Source: Haloactinospora alba (GTDB lineage Bacteria > Actinomycetota > Actinomycetes > Streptosporangiales > Streptosporangiaceae). Taken from it: a stretch of 64,000 nt of DNA. Where the stretch lies: positions 1 through 64,000 of the forward strand of contig NZ_VFQC01000003.1 of assembly GCF_006717075.1 (NCBI RefSeq). The letters are read 5' to 3'. The notes beneath the pieces are model-generated. The model saw only the letters and a program-made list of their open reading frames with translations, searched no databases and was not told the DNA's origin. The translations under genes were made by a program, and so were the position numbers. Below are positions 51,365-60,265 of this stretch, one piece after another. Each line of letters starts with the position of its first letter. The first letter of the stretch is position 1.

Positions 51365-52264
51365 ATGAGCGGCACCACCGCCGACGCCGGCACCACGTCA
51401 GCCGTCCTCCGGCCGGGCCCCGGCCGGAGGGCCGCCGCGCCCGCGGGAGCCCGCCGCGCCGCGCTGTGGAGCGCGGCCGGGGTACTCGCCCTTCTGGGGA
51501 CAGCGGCGGTGTTCGCGCCGTGGCTGGCCGGGACCGGTCCGGTCGCCACCGACACCACCGCCACCTCGCTCCCGCCCGGTTCGTCCGGGCACCCGTTGGG
51601 CACCGACCCGCTCGGCCGGGACCTGTACTCCCGCATGCTGTACGGGGCGCGGTACTCGCTGCTGGTCGGGCTGCTGTCCGGGGCGGCCACCGTCGCCGCG
51701 GGGACCGTGCTGGGCGCCCTGGCCGCGGTCGGACCGCGGTGGTTCGACGCGCTGGTCTCCCGTCTGGCGGACGCGCTGCTGGCACTGCCGATGATCCTGG
51801 TGGCGTTCGCGTTCGCCGCGGTCGCCGGTGCGTCGGTGACCACCGTGGTGCTGGCGATCGCCGCCACCGCCTGGATGCCGGTGGCGCTCGTCGCCCGGGC
51901 CGAGGTCCGTTCGCTGCGGGAGCGGGAGTTCGTCCGCGCCGCCCACTCGCTGGGACTCTCCCGGACACGGGTGTTCGCGCGCCACCTCGTGCCCAACGCC
52001 CTCCCTCCCATCGCTGCCATAGCGGCGTTCGAGGTGGGCCACGCCATCCTCACCGAGTCGACCCTGAGCTTCCTGGGGGTGGGCATCCCCCCGAACACAC
52101 CGAGCTGGGGGAACCTGCTGACGGAGGCGCGTTCCCACCTGCTCACCGGACAGTGGTACACCGTGGCGTTCCCCGCCGCGGCGATCGTGGTCACGATCAT
52201 CGCGGTGAACGTGCTCGCCACGAACCTGGACCAGCGCGCCTTCGCCGAAGGGGGAACGTGGTGA
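51365..52264 (+). CDS. nikC: ABC transporter permease NikC
   Basis: The 299-residue protein matches the DppC/NikC type: an N-terminal helix after a basic start (LWSAAGVLALLGTAAVFAPWLAG), HPLGTDPLGRDLYSRMLYGARYSLLVGLL, and the EAA loop EFVRAAHSLGLSRTRVFARHLVPNALPPI (about 195-222). A conserved LSFLGVGIPPNTPSWGNLL follows. It forms the second half of the membrane channel with NikB. It starts at ATG 51365 in the second transcript, downstream of its own Nur-type box, and overlaps nikD by four bases. Six predicted helices; normal length. Confidence 0.88.
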   Translation: MSGTTADAGTTSAVLRPGPGRRAAAPAGARRAALWSAAGVLALLGTAAVFAPWLAGTGPVATDTTATSLPPGSSGHPLGTDPLGRDLYSRMLYGARYSLLVGLLSGAATVAAGTVLGALAAVGPRWFDALVSRLADALLALPMILVAFAFAAVAGASVTTVVLAIAATAWMPVALVARAEVRSLREREFVRAAHSLGLSRTRVFARHLVPNALPPIAAIAAFEVGHAILTESTLSFLGVGIPPNTPSWGNLLTEARSHLLTGQWYTVAFPAAAIVVTIIAVNVLATNLDQRAFAEGGTW

Positions 52265-53169
52265 CATCACCAGCCGGTCGCACACCGGTGCTGACCGTGT
52301 CGGGACTGGACGTCCGCATCGCCGCCCAACCGGTGGTCTCCGGGGTGGACCTCGAGCTCGCCCCCGGTTCGGTCACGGCACTGGTGGGCCGCAGCGGAAG
52401 CGGGAAGAGCCTCACCGCGCGGGCGTTGGCGGGCCTGCTTCCCGCAGGGGCGGCGGCGAGCGGCAGCGCCCGGCTCGCCGGCGACCCGCCGGTGGAACTG
52501 CTGGGCCTGCCGGAGCGCCGGATGCGCCGGCTGCGCGGGTCCGCACTCGGCTACGTGTTCCAGGAGTCCCGCGCGAGCCTGAACCCGACCGTGCCGGTCG
52601 GACGCCACCTGCGCGAGACGGTGCGGGCGCACGGCGTACCGCGCCGGAACAGGCGGAGCACGGTGCTGGAGGCGCTGCGCCGGGCGGGGCTCGACGAGCC
52701 GGAACGGATCTGCGGCGCCTACCCCTTCGAACTGTCCGGGGGCCAGGTGCAGCGTGCCGCCCTCGCCCTGGGGTGGGTGCTCGGCCCGCGGCTGCTGGTC
52801 GCCGACGAGGTCACCTCCGCGCTGGACCCGGTGACCCAGGCGGGGGTGCTGGACGTCCTGCGCGCCGACGCCCTCGCCGCGGGGCGGGCGGTACTGCTCA
52901 TCACGCACGACCTCGCCGTCGCGTACCGCTGGGCGGACCGGGTGGCGGTGCTCGCCGAACCGGGCGGACAGCCGGGAGCGCGGCGGATCGTGGAGAGCGG
53001 CCCCGCCGCTCGGCTGTTGCGTGCGCCGGCCGACCCGTTCACCGCGGAGCTGGTACGGGCGAGCGGGCTCGCGCCGGCGGCCGGGGCGGTGCCCGCCGCC
53101 GCGCGTGCCCGGCGGGGTGGCGACCCGCGCGGGGCCGGAACGCGGCCGTTGGCGGGGGAGCGCGGATGA
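52261..53169 (+). CDS. nikD: ABC transporter ATP-binding protein NikD
   Basis: The 302-residue protein has all ABC motifs: Walker A GRSGSGKS at residues 43-50, the Q-loop in GYVFQESRASLNPT, signature ELSGGQVQRAALA, Walker B LLVADEVTSALD and the H-loop in LLITHDLAVAYRWAD. It ends with a typical oligopeptide-type tail (ADPFTAELVRASG). It powers nickel import together with NikE. The start is GTG 52261 or 52258; both overlap the nikC stop, so the genes are coupled. The tail after position 285 is Ala/Arg-rich and adds nothing recognisable. Confidence 0.88.
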   Translation: MTSPAGRTPVLTVSGLDVRIAAQPVVSGVDLELAPGSVTALVGRSGSGKSLTARALAGLLPAGAAASGSARLAGDPPVELLGLPERRMRRLRGSALGYVFQESRASLNPTVPVGRHLRETVRAHGVPRRNRRSTVLEALRRAGLDEPERICGAYPFELSGGQVQRAALALGWVLGPRLLVADEVTSALDPVTQAGVLDVLRADALAAGRAVLLITHDLAVAYRWADRVAVLAEPGGQPGARRIVESGPAARLLRAPADPFTAELVRASGLAPAAGAVPAAARARRGGDPRGAGTRPLAGERG

Positions 53170-53921
53170 GCGCGGTACTCGCGTGCCGGGACGTGACCCG
53201 GGTGCTCGGCCGCCGGCGGCGGAGAGTGACCGCGTTGCAGGGGGTGAACCTGGACGTCGCCCCCGGGGAGTCGGTGGCCGTACTGGGGCTGAGCGGGTCC
53301 GGGAAGTCGACGCTCGTGGGGGTGCTGGCCGCGCTGGACCGTCCCCAGCGGGGAGAGGTCCGGGTGGACGGGACGGACGTGTGGTCGCTCTCGGAGCGTG
53401 GCCGCCGCGGCGTCCGGCGGCGCGTCGGCTGGGTGCCGCAGGACGCGCTGGGCTCGTTCGACCCGCGCTACACGGTGCGTGAGGTGGTGGCCGAGGGACT
53501 GCTCGCGCGGCGTTCCGCGGCCGGGGGGCCGGACGCGGACGAGCTGTGCGCGCGCGTCGGCCTCGCCGACGGCTTCGCGGAGCGGATGCCGGCCTCCCTC
53601 TCCGGCGGCGAGCGGCAACGGGTGGCTGTCGCCCGGGCACTGGCCACCGATCCGGAGGTGCTGCTCGCGGACGAACCCACGAGCGGGCTGGACGTGCTGG
53701 CTCAGGAACACGTGCTCGAGACGCTCACCCGGACCGGTCAGCACCGTTCGCTCGTGCTGGTGACGCACGACCCGCGCGTGGCCCGCAGGGTCGCGGACCG
53801 GGTGGTGGTCCTGGAGGGGGGTCGGCTGGTCGCGGACGTCGCCGCGTCCGAACTGCTCTCCAGTGGCCTCGCCGCCGTGGAGCGGTTGGTGGCGGCCATG
53901 CCGCTGGAGCGCGACCTCTGA
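53166..53921 (+). CDS. nikE: ABC transporter ATP-binding protein NikE
   Basis: The 251-residue protein has Walker A GLSGSGKS at residues 41-48, the Q-loop in VGWVPQDALGSFDP, signature SLSGGERQRVAVARAL, Walker B VLLADEPTSGLDVL and LVLVTHDPRVARRV. It lacks the C-terminal oligopeptide extension, so it is shorter than NikD-type partners. Its ATG overlaps the nikD stop (ATGA). It is the last gene of the transcript, followed by a strong hairpin. With NikD it forms the heterodimeric motor of the transporter. Confidence 0.88.
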   Translation: MSAVLACRDVTRVLGRRRRRVTALQGVNLDVAPGESVAVLGLSGSGKSTLVGVLAALDRPQRGEVRVDGTDVWSLSERGRRGVRRRVGWVPQDALGSFDPRYTVREVVAEGLLARRSAAGGPDADELCARVGLADGFAERMPASLSGGERQRVAVARALATDPEVLLADEPTSGLDVLAQEHVLETLTRTGQHRSLVLVTHDPRVARRVADRVVVLEGGRLVADVAASELLSSGLAAVERLVAAMPLERDL

Positions 53922-53937
53922 TCCGGTTTCCGGTGCT

Positions 53938-53966
53938 GGGCGGGACGCTGGGTCAGCGCCCCGCCC
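53938..53966 (+). terminator. Stem-loop after nikE
   Basis: GGGCGGG at 53938-53944 pairs with CCCGCCC at 53960-53966, and CGCTG/CAGCG pair inside around GGT. It ends the nikCDE transcript and separates it from convergent bldC. Confidence 0.75.
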
Positions 53967-54026
53967 AACCAGCGGGAGAGCGACTCCCCCGCGGCATCCC
54001 CCCGGAGCCGGCACGATCCGGGGAGT

Positions 54027-54230
54027 TCACTCCGTACGTTGACTGGGAATGCCAGTCAACAGCGCGCGGACTTCGGTCTCGCGGTAACGGCGGTGCCCGC
54101 CCAAGGTCCGAATCGAGGTGAGTTTTCCTGCCTTTGCCCAGCGTGTGACGGTCTTGGGGTCCACGCGGAACATGGTGGCAACCTCGGCGGGGGTCAGCAG
54201 GGGCTCCGCCTCGGGCGTGCGAGTTGACAT
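54027..54230 (-). CDS. bldC: BldC, MerR-type developmental regulator
   Basis: The 67-residue product is a single DNA-binding domain almost identical to Streptomyces BldC (residues 9-40: EPLLTPAEVATMFRVDPKTVT with WAKAGKLTSIRTLGG following). BldC binds as head-to-tail oligomers to AT-rich direct repeats and sets the timing of sporulation genes. The start ATG 54230 has GGAGGAGAGG upstream. Only the extreme N- and C-termini differ from the known protein. It is transcribed alone, convergent with the nickel operon, behind an unusually long and structured upstream region. Confidence 0.97.
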   Translation of the reverse strand: MSTRTPEAEPLLTPAEVATMFRVDPKTVTRWAKAGKLTSIRTLGGHRRYRETEVRALLTGIPSQRTE

Positions 54231-54810
54231 GTGTACGGCCTCTCCTCCTGGATCTGTGCGCCGATCCTGCGCCTTATCCTGGCACTTGGCCCGGATGTCC
54301 AATATTGCCCTCTAGGTCTATATTGGCATCACCCGAGGTGATAGCGCGACCACTTAACGCAACTTTGTCGGGTGGGAGGCCGCAAAGTCGCCCATGTGGT
54401 GCATCACGCTGAGTGATTCTAGCGATACGTTTAGTGGCTTGTGGCGTATTCGGTCAAAACTTCGCTCTCCGGCCCCGTTTTTCTTGATCCGACGGACCGG
54501 AAAGAGTGACCGATCCGGTCCGAAACGGGGATCGCGGTTCCGGATTGGCGCAACCGCCCTGCGGAGCGGTTGGTAGCTCCGTCCTCCCTCGTCGGCCGCT
54601 CTCCTGCGTATTCCGCCTCAGCGGCGCACGGCTGCCGGTGTAGTGGGTCCACTACGTATTCGGTGCACTACATCCTATAGCTGGGTGTGTGATCTGTTAT
54701 GCCCATTTTCGGCGAAAATGACGCCAACTGTGAAGATCATATGGACATATCCGTCACGACGATGGGGGCGCGCCCCCGCGAACCCGGTCCTGTCGGGGCA
54801 TCCCGCGCGG
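54231..54810 (-). promoter_or_regulatory. Long structured region upstream of bldC
   Basis: This 580-base stretch has no credible gene. It holds two inverted repeats with identical arms, ATCAC-N5-GTGAT at 54328-54342 and 54403-54417. A nested hairpin lies at 54473-54530 (CCCCGTTT/AAACGGGG outside, GGACCGG/CCGGTCC inside). The near-palindrome GTAGTGG-GT-CCACTAC is at 54642-54657, with a further GTGCACTACA after it. CATTTTC-GGC-GAAAATG lies at 54706-54722, probably the terminator of the minus-strand gene to the right. It should contain the bldC promoter and control sites. Confidence 0.55.
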
Positions 54811-55737
54811 TCAGTTGGCGCGCTCGAGTTCCTGGACCGCCTTCCACCGCTGGGTCACCCGCCGGTACATGGCCATGGTCAGCTCGTCCTGGCCGGTCTC
54901 CAACCCGGTGATAGCGGCGTCCACCTCGGCCACCGACTCGTCGTCCCGCAGCTGTTCGTCGTCCAGCAGGTGCACCAACCCGCCGTAGTCGAGCTCGAGC
55001 AGCGCCTCCGGGTGGGCGATCCCGTTCAGCCAGTCCTCCAGCTGTTCCACGGAACGCAGCGGGGTGCTGTCCCCCAGGCTCTCGCCCAGCACGTGGATGG
55101 CGCGCTCCAACCGGCTCATGGCCGAGGAGAGCTCGGTTACGTAGAGCAGTGTCCGTGCCGGCGCTGACTCGTAGACACCGCCGTTGACCTCGGCCCCGCC
55201 GGTGGGCCGTTGCCCGTAGCCGCCGGCGTCGCCGCGCGGCAGCGCCTGGTCCTGTTCCGTCCCCAGCACCAGGCACCGTTCCTTGGAGTCGAACGGGACG
55301 AACCACGGCAGCGGCACCGTCCATGTGCTCGTGAGGATCTGGGTGCGCAGCGGCCTGCCGCGTTCCCGCCACCGCTGGAACGCCGACTCGGCCGCCTCGG
55401 TCTCCGCCTCGGGAATGAACATCGGGCACAGTTGCGTCGGCGTCTCCGAACGGAACTCGCGCAACCCCAGCCACGAGCGCAGCCGGGTCTGCCACGGGCA
55501 GATGTAGAGCTCGTCGCCCGCCCGCCGCACGTAGGCGTTCCTGCTCTCGTACCGGGGAGCGGGAATGGGCGGGGTGGCCACGAGCCGCCGCAGGCTTTCC
55601 CGGTGTTCGGCCGCTACCGCGTTTACACGTCGCGGACGGTCGGGAGAATCCGCGTAAGCGCGCCAGTACGCCTGGTCCTCGCTTGAGAACGCAGTTATCG
55701 GGTGGTAAACGCGGAGGTAGGCGGTGTAGGGAAGCAC
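54811..55737 (-). CDS. Conserved actinomycete-type protein of unknown function, 308 residues
   Basis: The protein starts MLPYTAYLRVYHPITAFSSE and is soluble. The N-terminal half is mixed (NAVAAEHRESLRRLVATPP, then DELYICPWQTRLRSWLGL and LCPMFIPEAE), and TSTWTVPLPWFVPFD is a central hydrophobic motif. The C-terminal half is helical and acidic (LDYGGLVHLLDDEQLRDDESVAEVDAAI, MYRRVTQRWKAVQELERAN). I do not recognise the family. It lies upstream of bldC on the same strand, a neighbourhood often kept in sporulating actinomycetes, but co-transcription is unlikely because a hairpin and a long gap separate the genes. Confidence 0.7.
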   Translation of the reverse strand: MLPYTAYLRVYHPITAFSSEDQAYWRAYADSPDRPRRVNAVAAEHRESLRRLVATPPIPAPRYESRNAYVRRAGDELYICPWQTRLRSWLGLREFRSETPTQLCPMFIPEAETEAAESAFQRWRERGRPLRTQILTSTWTVPLPWFVPFDSKERCLVLGTEQDQALPRGDAGGYGQRPTGGAEVNGGVYESAPARTLLYVTELSSAMSRLERAIHVLGESLGDSTPLRSVEQLEDWLNGIAHPEALLELDYGGLVHLLDDEQLRDDESVAEVDAAITGLETGQDELTMAMYRRVTQRWKAVQELERAN

Positions 55738-56215
55738 GATCGCATCGTGGCATATATCGTGGCCCGTGGCACTGCGAGCCGGAAAGGCGCGTCGGTGGCG
55801 GCGCGGGCTGGTTCCCGGCCCGTCCGGGAATCCGGTGCGCGTCCAGGGGCCTGCCGGATCCCGTCAGCGCCTCCGAACCGGGGGCAGCCCCGACGGGTGC
55901 TCGGGAGTCGGCGGGAGTCCCGTACCGGCGTGACCGGGGCTCGCCTGTGGCCCGTGCAGTGGTCCCCGGAGAAGATGGCGAACGTATACGTGCAATCACC
56001 AGGCTGACGCGGTATACCCATGTCACGGTTCCCGTGGCATGCCGCACGGGTCGATCGGCGTGGGTGGCGTAGGCAGGTTGCTTCCAAACCGGGTACGGTT
56101 GTACCCGTACGTACGCTGACGCCTGTCGTCAGTGCGGTGACGGCCGTCAGCCCGCAAGTGCGGTTTTGCTAGTGATCTGGGGTCAGAGAACCCAATCGTT
56201 GAGGGGGTCGAGCCA
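55738..56215. other. Intergenic region without a supported gene
   Basis: Open frames exist in several phases, but none has a ribosome site, a recognisable product or consistent codon use. The right part leads into the DUF3073 gene and probably contains its promoter. The sequence GTCACGGTTCCCGTGGC near 56022 is a weak inverted repeat. Confidence 0.5.
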
Positions 56216-56500
56216 ATGGGGCGCGGCCGAGCCAAGGCCAAGCAGCAGAAGGTCGCCCGGCGGTTGAAGTACAGCGCAGCCGGCCACACCGACCTTGATC
56301 GGCTGCGGTCGGAGCTGGGTGTCGCTGAGAAAGACGGTTCGTCGTCGGCGGATCCGTACGCGCCGGCGGAAGACGTCTATGCGGACCCTTACGACGAACT
56401 GATCGACCGTTATGCGGATTTCGCGGATGTGCCCCCGCGCGGTGAGAACACGACGACGGAAACGGTGGAGGAGTCCGACGCGTCGGATGGTTCGCGCTGA
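56216..56500 (+). CDS. DUF3073 family protein
   Basis: The 94-residue product begins with the family hallmark MGRGRAKAKQQKVARRLKYS, a very basic start, followed by an acidic, low-complexity tail (DPYAPAEDVYADPYDELIDRYADF). DUF3073 is restricted to actinomycetes and usually lies beside purM/purF, as here (purM is convergent, 145 bases away). Function unknown. The charge pattern suggests nucleic-acid or ribosome contact by the N-terminus. Confidence 0.93.
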   Translation: MGRGRAKAKQQKVARRLKYSAAGHTDLDRLRSELGVAEKDGSSSADPYAPAEDVYADPYDELIDRYADFADVPPRGENTTTETVEESDASDGSR

Positions 56501-56645
56501 ACCGTCGCTGTGGATCGCCTGTGGGGCGTGAATGCCGCATAACCGGATATAGCAGACAGACATAGCCGACTCGATCCGCTGAGGTGGCTCGGGTCGGCTT
56601 GTCTCTGTACGGGGGCGCCGTACACCCCCGCGGCCGGGGGCGGAC

Positions 56646-57707
56646 TCAGGCATGTGTTCCCTCCAACCGGACCTCCCCGGCACCGGAGGCGACCGAGCCG
56701 GCCAGCCACGCCGGCACCCCCCGTTCGTTCAGCGTCCGCACAGCGCGGTCGGCGTCGTGCGCGGCGACCAGCGCGACCATGCCGACGCCCATGTTGAACG
56801 TGGCCTCCATGTCCTCTGGCGAGATCCCGCCGCGCTGGGCGAGGAACGAGAAGACCGGGCCGGGTGTCCACGTGCCGCGGTCCAACCGCGCGTGGAGGTC
56901 CTCCGGGAGGCAGCGGGCGAGGTTGGAGGCCAGTCCTCCTCCCGTCACGTGCGAGAACGCGTGCACCTCGACCTCGTCGACCAGTGCCAGGCAGTCGGGA
57001 GCGTAGATCCGCGTGGGGGTGAGCATGGCCTCACCCACCGGACCTCCCAGCTCGGGCGCGTACGTGTCGAGGTCCATTCCGAGGTCGTCCAGGATTCGCC
57101 GGACCAGCGAGTACCCGTTCGAGTGCGGGCCGGAGGAGGACATCGCGATGACGGCGTCCCCCGCCCGGACACGGTGCGGTCCGAGTACCCGGTCCCGGTC
57201 CACGATGCCGGTTCCCGCCGCCGACAGGTCGTACTCCTCGGGTTCCATGGCGCCGGGGTGTTCGGCCGTCTCCCCGCCCAGGAGGGCGCACCCCGCCTGC
57301 CGGCACCCCTCGGCGATCCCGCTGACGATCTCGGCGACGCGTTCGGGAACCACCGACCCGCAGGCGATGTAGTCCGTCAGGAACAGGGGCTCGGCACCGC
57401 TGACCACGAGGTCGTCGACCACCATCCCCACCAGGTCGATGCCGACGGTGTCGTGCCTGCCCATCGCCTGGGCCAGTAGCACCTTGGTGCCGACCCCGTC
57501 GGTGGAGGTGGCCAGGACCGGCGTGCGGTAGCGGCTGAGGTCGGGCTGGAACAGGCCGGCGAAGCCGCTGGGGTCGGACACCTGCTCCGGTCGCCGGGTG
57601 CGCGCCACGTGCTGCTTCATCAGGTCGACCGCGCGCTCGCCCGCCGCGACATCGACCCCGGCGGCCGCGTAGGCCGACGGGCTGTTCTCCTGGGAACCTT
57701 CTGCCAC
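56646..57707 (-). CDS. purM: Phosphoribosylformylglycinamidine cyclo-ligase (AIR synthetase)
   Basis: The 353-residue enzyme forms aminoimidazole ribotide from FGAM with ATP, the fifth step of purine synthesis. It shows YAAAGVDVAAGERAVDLMK at the start, the ATP-binding VLATSTDGVGTKVLLA, GIDLVGMVVDDLVVSGAEPLFL, GCALLGGETAEHPGAM and GDAVIAMSSSGPHSNGYSLVR. All are intact. The start is GTG 57707 behind GGAAAGG. It follows purF by 86 bases on the same strand, so they are likely co-transcribed. Confidence 0.96.
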   Translation of the reverse strand: MAEGSQENSPSAYAAAGVDVAAGERAVDLMKQHVARTRRPEQVSDPSGFAGLFQPDLSRYRTPVLATSTDGVGTKVLLAQAMGRHDTVGIDLVGMVVDDLVVSGAEPLFLTDYIACGSVVPERVAEIVSGIAEGCRQAGCALLGGETAEHPGAMEPEEYDLSAAGTGIVDRDRVLGPHRVRAGDAVIAMSSSGPHSNGYSLVRRILDDLGMDLDTYAPELGGPVGEAMLTPTRIYAPDCLALVDEVEVHAFSHVTGGGLASNLARCLPEDLHARLDRGTWTPGPVFSFLAQRGGISPEDMEATFNMGVGMVALVAAHDADRAVRTLNERGVPAWLAGSVASGAGEVRLEGTHA

Positions 57708-57793
57708 GCGAAACCTTTCCGATGCTTGGCTGGTGCTGCCGCGGCCGCGGCAGTCGACACGGGACGGGTGCGCCGCGGCGGCGCGGGGGAGCG

Positions 57794-59275
57794 CTACTGG
57801 TGGGCTCCGGAGGCCAGTGAGTCCTTCTCCGGCCCGCCACAGGACTTCTCCAGCAGGTACTTGTCCTGCAGGGTGGGGTCGACGTCGATCGGGTACTCAC
57901 CGTCGAAACAGGCGCGGCAGAGCTGGTTCTTCGGTACCTGCGTGGCGGCGACGAGCTCGTCCAGCGCGATGAACGCCAACGAGTCGGCGCCGATCGAGTC
58001 GCGGATCTCCGGCACGGACAGGTTGCCCGCCAGCAGCTCGGACTTGGTGGCGAAGTCCACGCCGTAGTAGCACGGCCACATGATGGGCGGACTGGAGATA
58101 CGGACGTGAACCTCGGCCGCCCCGGCCTCGCGCAGCATGGTGACCAGGGAGCGTTGCGTGTTGCCGCGCACGATGGAGTCGTCCACGACGATCAGCCGCT
58201 TGCCCGCGATGACGTCGCGCAGCGGGTTGAGCTTGAGCCGGATGCCGAGCTGGCGCAGTGACTGGCTGGGTTCGATGAACGTGCGGCCCACGTAGGAGTT
58301 CTTCACCAGCCCCTGGGCGAACGGGACCCCGCTGCCCTCGGCGTAGCCCACGGCGGCGGGTGTTCCCGACTCGGGGACGGGGATCACCAGGTCCGCGTCG
58401 ACAGGGTGCTCCCGGGCGAGCCGTTTCCCCACCTCGACCCGGGCGGAGTTGACGTTGCGTCCGGCGATGGTGGTGTCGGGGCGGGCGAGGTAGACGTACT
58501 CGAACAGGCACCCCTTGGGTTCGGCCGGCGCGAAGCGGCGCGAACGCACCCCCCGGTCGTCCACGGTCACCAGCTCGCCGGGCTCGATCTCGCGCACCGG
58601 CGCCGCGCCGACGATGTCCAGCGCGGCCGTCTCACTGGCGGCCACCCAGCCGCCGCTCTCCAGCTGGCCCAGGACGAAGGGGCGTACCCCCTGCGGGTCG
58701 CGCGCGGCGTAGAGGGTGTTCTCGTCCATGAACACCAGGCAGAACGCGCCGCGTACGTGCGGCAGCAGCGCCATCGCCGCGTCCTCGGTGCTGGCTTCGG
58801 GACTGTTGGCGAGCAGCCCGGTGAGGATCTCCGTGTCGGTGGTCGCGTCGCGCTGGCCGGCCGGCAGCATCGCCGCCAGCTCCGCGGTGTTGATGAGGTT
58901 GCCGTTGTGGCCCAGGGCGAGGCCGCCGCCGCGCGCGGTGTGGAACGTCGGCTGTGCGTTCTCCCACACGGACGATCCGGTGGTGGAGTAGCGGCAGTGG
59001 CCGATCGCCACATGGCCGTGCAGCGACTCCAGGGTCGCCTCGTCGAAGACCTGGGAGACCAGTCCCATGTCCTTGTAGACGACGCTGCGTTCCCCGTCGC
59101 TCAGGGCCATGCCCGCGGACTCCTGGCCGCGGTGCTGCAACGCGTACAGTCCGAAGTAGGTGAGCTTGCTGACTTCTTCGCCGGGAGCCCACACGCCGAA
59201 CACGCCGCAGGCGTCCTGCGGACCGCGGTCGGTCGGGGCGGTGCCGGTGCTGGGTCGGCCGTCGGATTGCGCCAC
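57794..59275 (-). CDS. purF: Amidophosphoribosyltransferase
   Basis: The 493-residue enzyme begins purine synthesis by making phosphoribosylamine from PRPP and glutamine. GTG 59275, behind GGGAGAC, gives a 22-residue propeptide before DACGVFGVW, in which Cys23 becomes the N-terminal nucleophile after cleavage. Glutaminase motifs ALQHRGQESAGMA and CRYSTTGSS follow; the PRPP site is LIVVDDSIVRGNTQRSL. The C-terminal cysteines (MWPCYYGVD, LCRACFDGEYP) fit the iron-sulphur-cluster type found in Bacillus. The open frame extends further upstream but without homology. Confidence 0.96.
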   Translation of the reverse strand: MAQSDGRPSTGTAPTDRGPQDACGVFGVWAPGEEVSKLTYFGLYALQHRGQESAGMALSDGERSVVYKDMGLVSQVFDEATLESLHGHVAIGHCRYSTTGSSVWENAQPTFHTARGGGLALGHNGNLINTAELAAMLPAGQRDATTDTEILTGLLANSPEASTEDAAMALLPHVRGAFCLVFMDENTLYAARDPQGVRPFVLGQLESGGWVAASETAALDIVGAAPVREIEPGELVTVDDRGVRSRRFAPAEPKGCLFEYVYLARPDTTIAGRNVNSARVEVGKRLAREHPVDADLVIPVPESGTPAAVGYAEGSGVPFAQGLVKNSYVGRTFIEPSQSLRQLGIRLKLNPLRDVIAGKRLIVVDDSIVRGNTQRSLVTMLREAGAAEVHVRISSPPIMWPCYYGVDFATKSELLAGNLSVPEIRDSIGADSLAFIALDELVAATQVPKNQLCRACFDGEYPIDVDPTLQDKYLLEKSCGGPEKDSLASGAHQ

Positions 59276-59319
59276 GTCTCCCAGCGTAGTGGCTGCCTGC
59301 CGGGAAAACACCAGGCGGG

Positions 59320-59808
59320 TTACCGGGACGGCCACAACGGGAGCCACGGGGCCAGGTCCGCGCGGTTTCCGCTGGCCTCCACACTCCCCTCGGCGCGGGC
59401 CTGCTCCCAGGAGAGGCGGCCCGTGGCGAGACGGACCCAGGTGAGAGGGTCGGTCTGCACCGTGTTGGGCGGAGTGCCGCGCGTGTGGTGCGGCCCCGCG
59501 ATGACCTGGACCGCGCTGAACGGCGGCACGCGCACCTCCACGCTGCGCCCCGGAGCGCGCTGGGCGAGCTCCGCCAGGCTGGAGCGCACGACAGCGCGCA
59601 GCGCCTCCCGCACGGGCTGCTGCCCGGCCTCGTGGGCGCGTACGACCGCCGAGGCGCACGCCGACAACGCCGCGGAGGGGTCGTTCCCGGTCTCCGCGGA
59701 GTGCGGCTGTTCCGCGGCGCTGTCCTCGCCCAACGCCGCGAGCTGGGACCGCAGCGCCGACAGCAGCGCCGCGTGGTGTCGCTGTGTTGCGGAGGACCTG
59801 GCGGGCAT
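59320..59808 (-). CDS. Sterol-carrier-family protein
   Basis: The 162-residue protein resembles the small SCP2-like proteins encoded next to purF in many actinomycetes. It is helical in the first half (ALLSALRSQLAALGED, AACASAVVRAHEAGQQ-type) and then carries the characteristic SVEVRVPPFSAVQVIAGPHHTRGTPPNTVQTDPLTWVRLATG block, seen here as about 88-130. The end is WLPLWPSR. It is probably a lipid- or substrate-binding domain; its link to purine synthesis is only by position. It is 44 bases upstream of purF on the same strand. Confidence 0.8.
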   Translation of the reverse strand: MPARSSATQRHHAALLSALRSQLAALGEDSAAEQPHSAETGNDPSAALSACASAVVRAHEAGQQPVREALRAVVRSSLAELAQRAPGRSVEVRVPPFSAVQVIAGPHHTRGTPPNTVQTDPLTWVRLATGRLSWEQARAEGSVEASGNRADLAPWLPLWPSR

Positions 59809-60265
59809 GGTCCCGAGGGTAACTCCTGTTCGGCGGGCCCCGCCGCCGCGGGGTTATGCCGATGGGGCCGTCGAAGACAGTTGCCCTGGGCGGCCTACCC
59901 GTGGAAACTGGCTTCGGACGGATTTATCCGATCCGATCGGTGAACGCCGGATGTCGGGCGTGTGGAGGAGGAGATGGGTGGCTGCCCAGCAGGGGTGTCC
60001 GTGCGCATGGAGCGGGCGGACGGGCCGCCCGTACACGCCCGGTGGCGGGGCGCGTCGGTTCCTACGAGCGGTGCGCTGCCCAGCGACGGTTAGGATGAAC
60101 ACGGCACCATGCCGGGTTTCGGTTACTGGTGCGCTGAAAACCGGATTATGAGGGAAATGTTCCCGGAAACGCCGCAACAGGCTCGGGCGGGCACTGTGGT
60201 GTCCGCCGCTACCCGTGCCCGAGGAGTGGTACGGCCGGACAAGCACCGCACTCCGGGAGATAGAT
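59809..60265. other. Intergenic region without a supported gene
   Basis: This is the divergent space between the sterol-carrier gene and the PhoU-like gene, and it should contain both promoters. Small open frames occur but have neither a ribosome site nor a recognisable product. No clear PHO-box direct repeats were found by eye. Confidence 0.5.

Noticed and set aside
54530-54700. Possible tRNA or small RNA gene
   Set aside because: Several short inverted repeats are present, but no cloverleaf with T-loop GTTCRA and matching acceptor arms can be built.
54706-54722. Zur-type zinc box (CATTTTC-GGC-GAAAATG)
   Set aside because: The arms are the wrong way round for the TGAAAAT-N-ATTTTCA type, and it lies at a gene end rather than before a transporter gene, so a terminator is more likely.
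55702-56007. 101-residue plus-strand frame in the gap before the DUF3073 gene
   Set aside because: It begins inside the opposite gene, lacks a ribosome site, and its composition is Arg/Gly/Ser-rich without a motif.
59854-60246. 130-residue minus-strand frame between the sterol-carrier and PhoU-like genes
   Set aside because: It shows no homology, no ribosome site, and competing frames of equal quality on the other strand.
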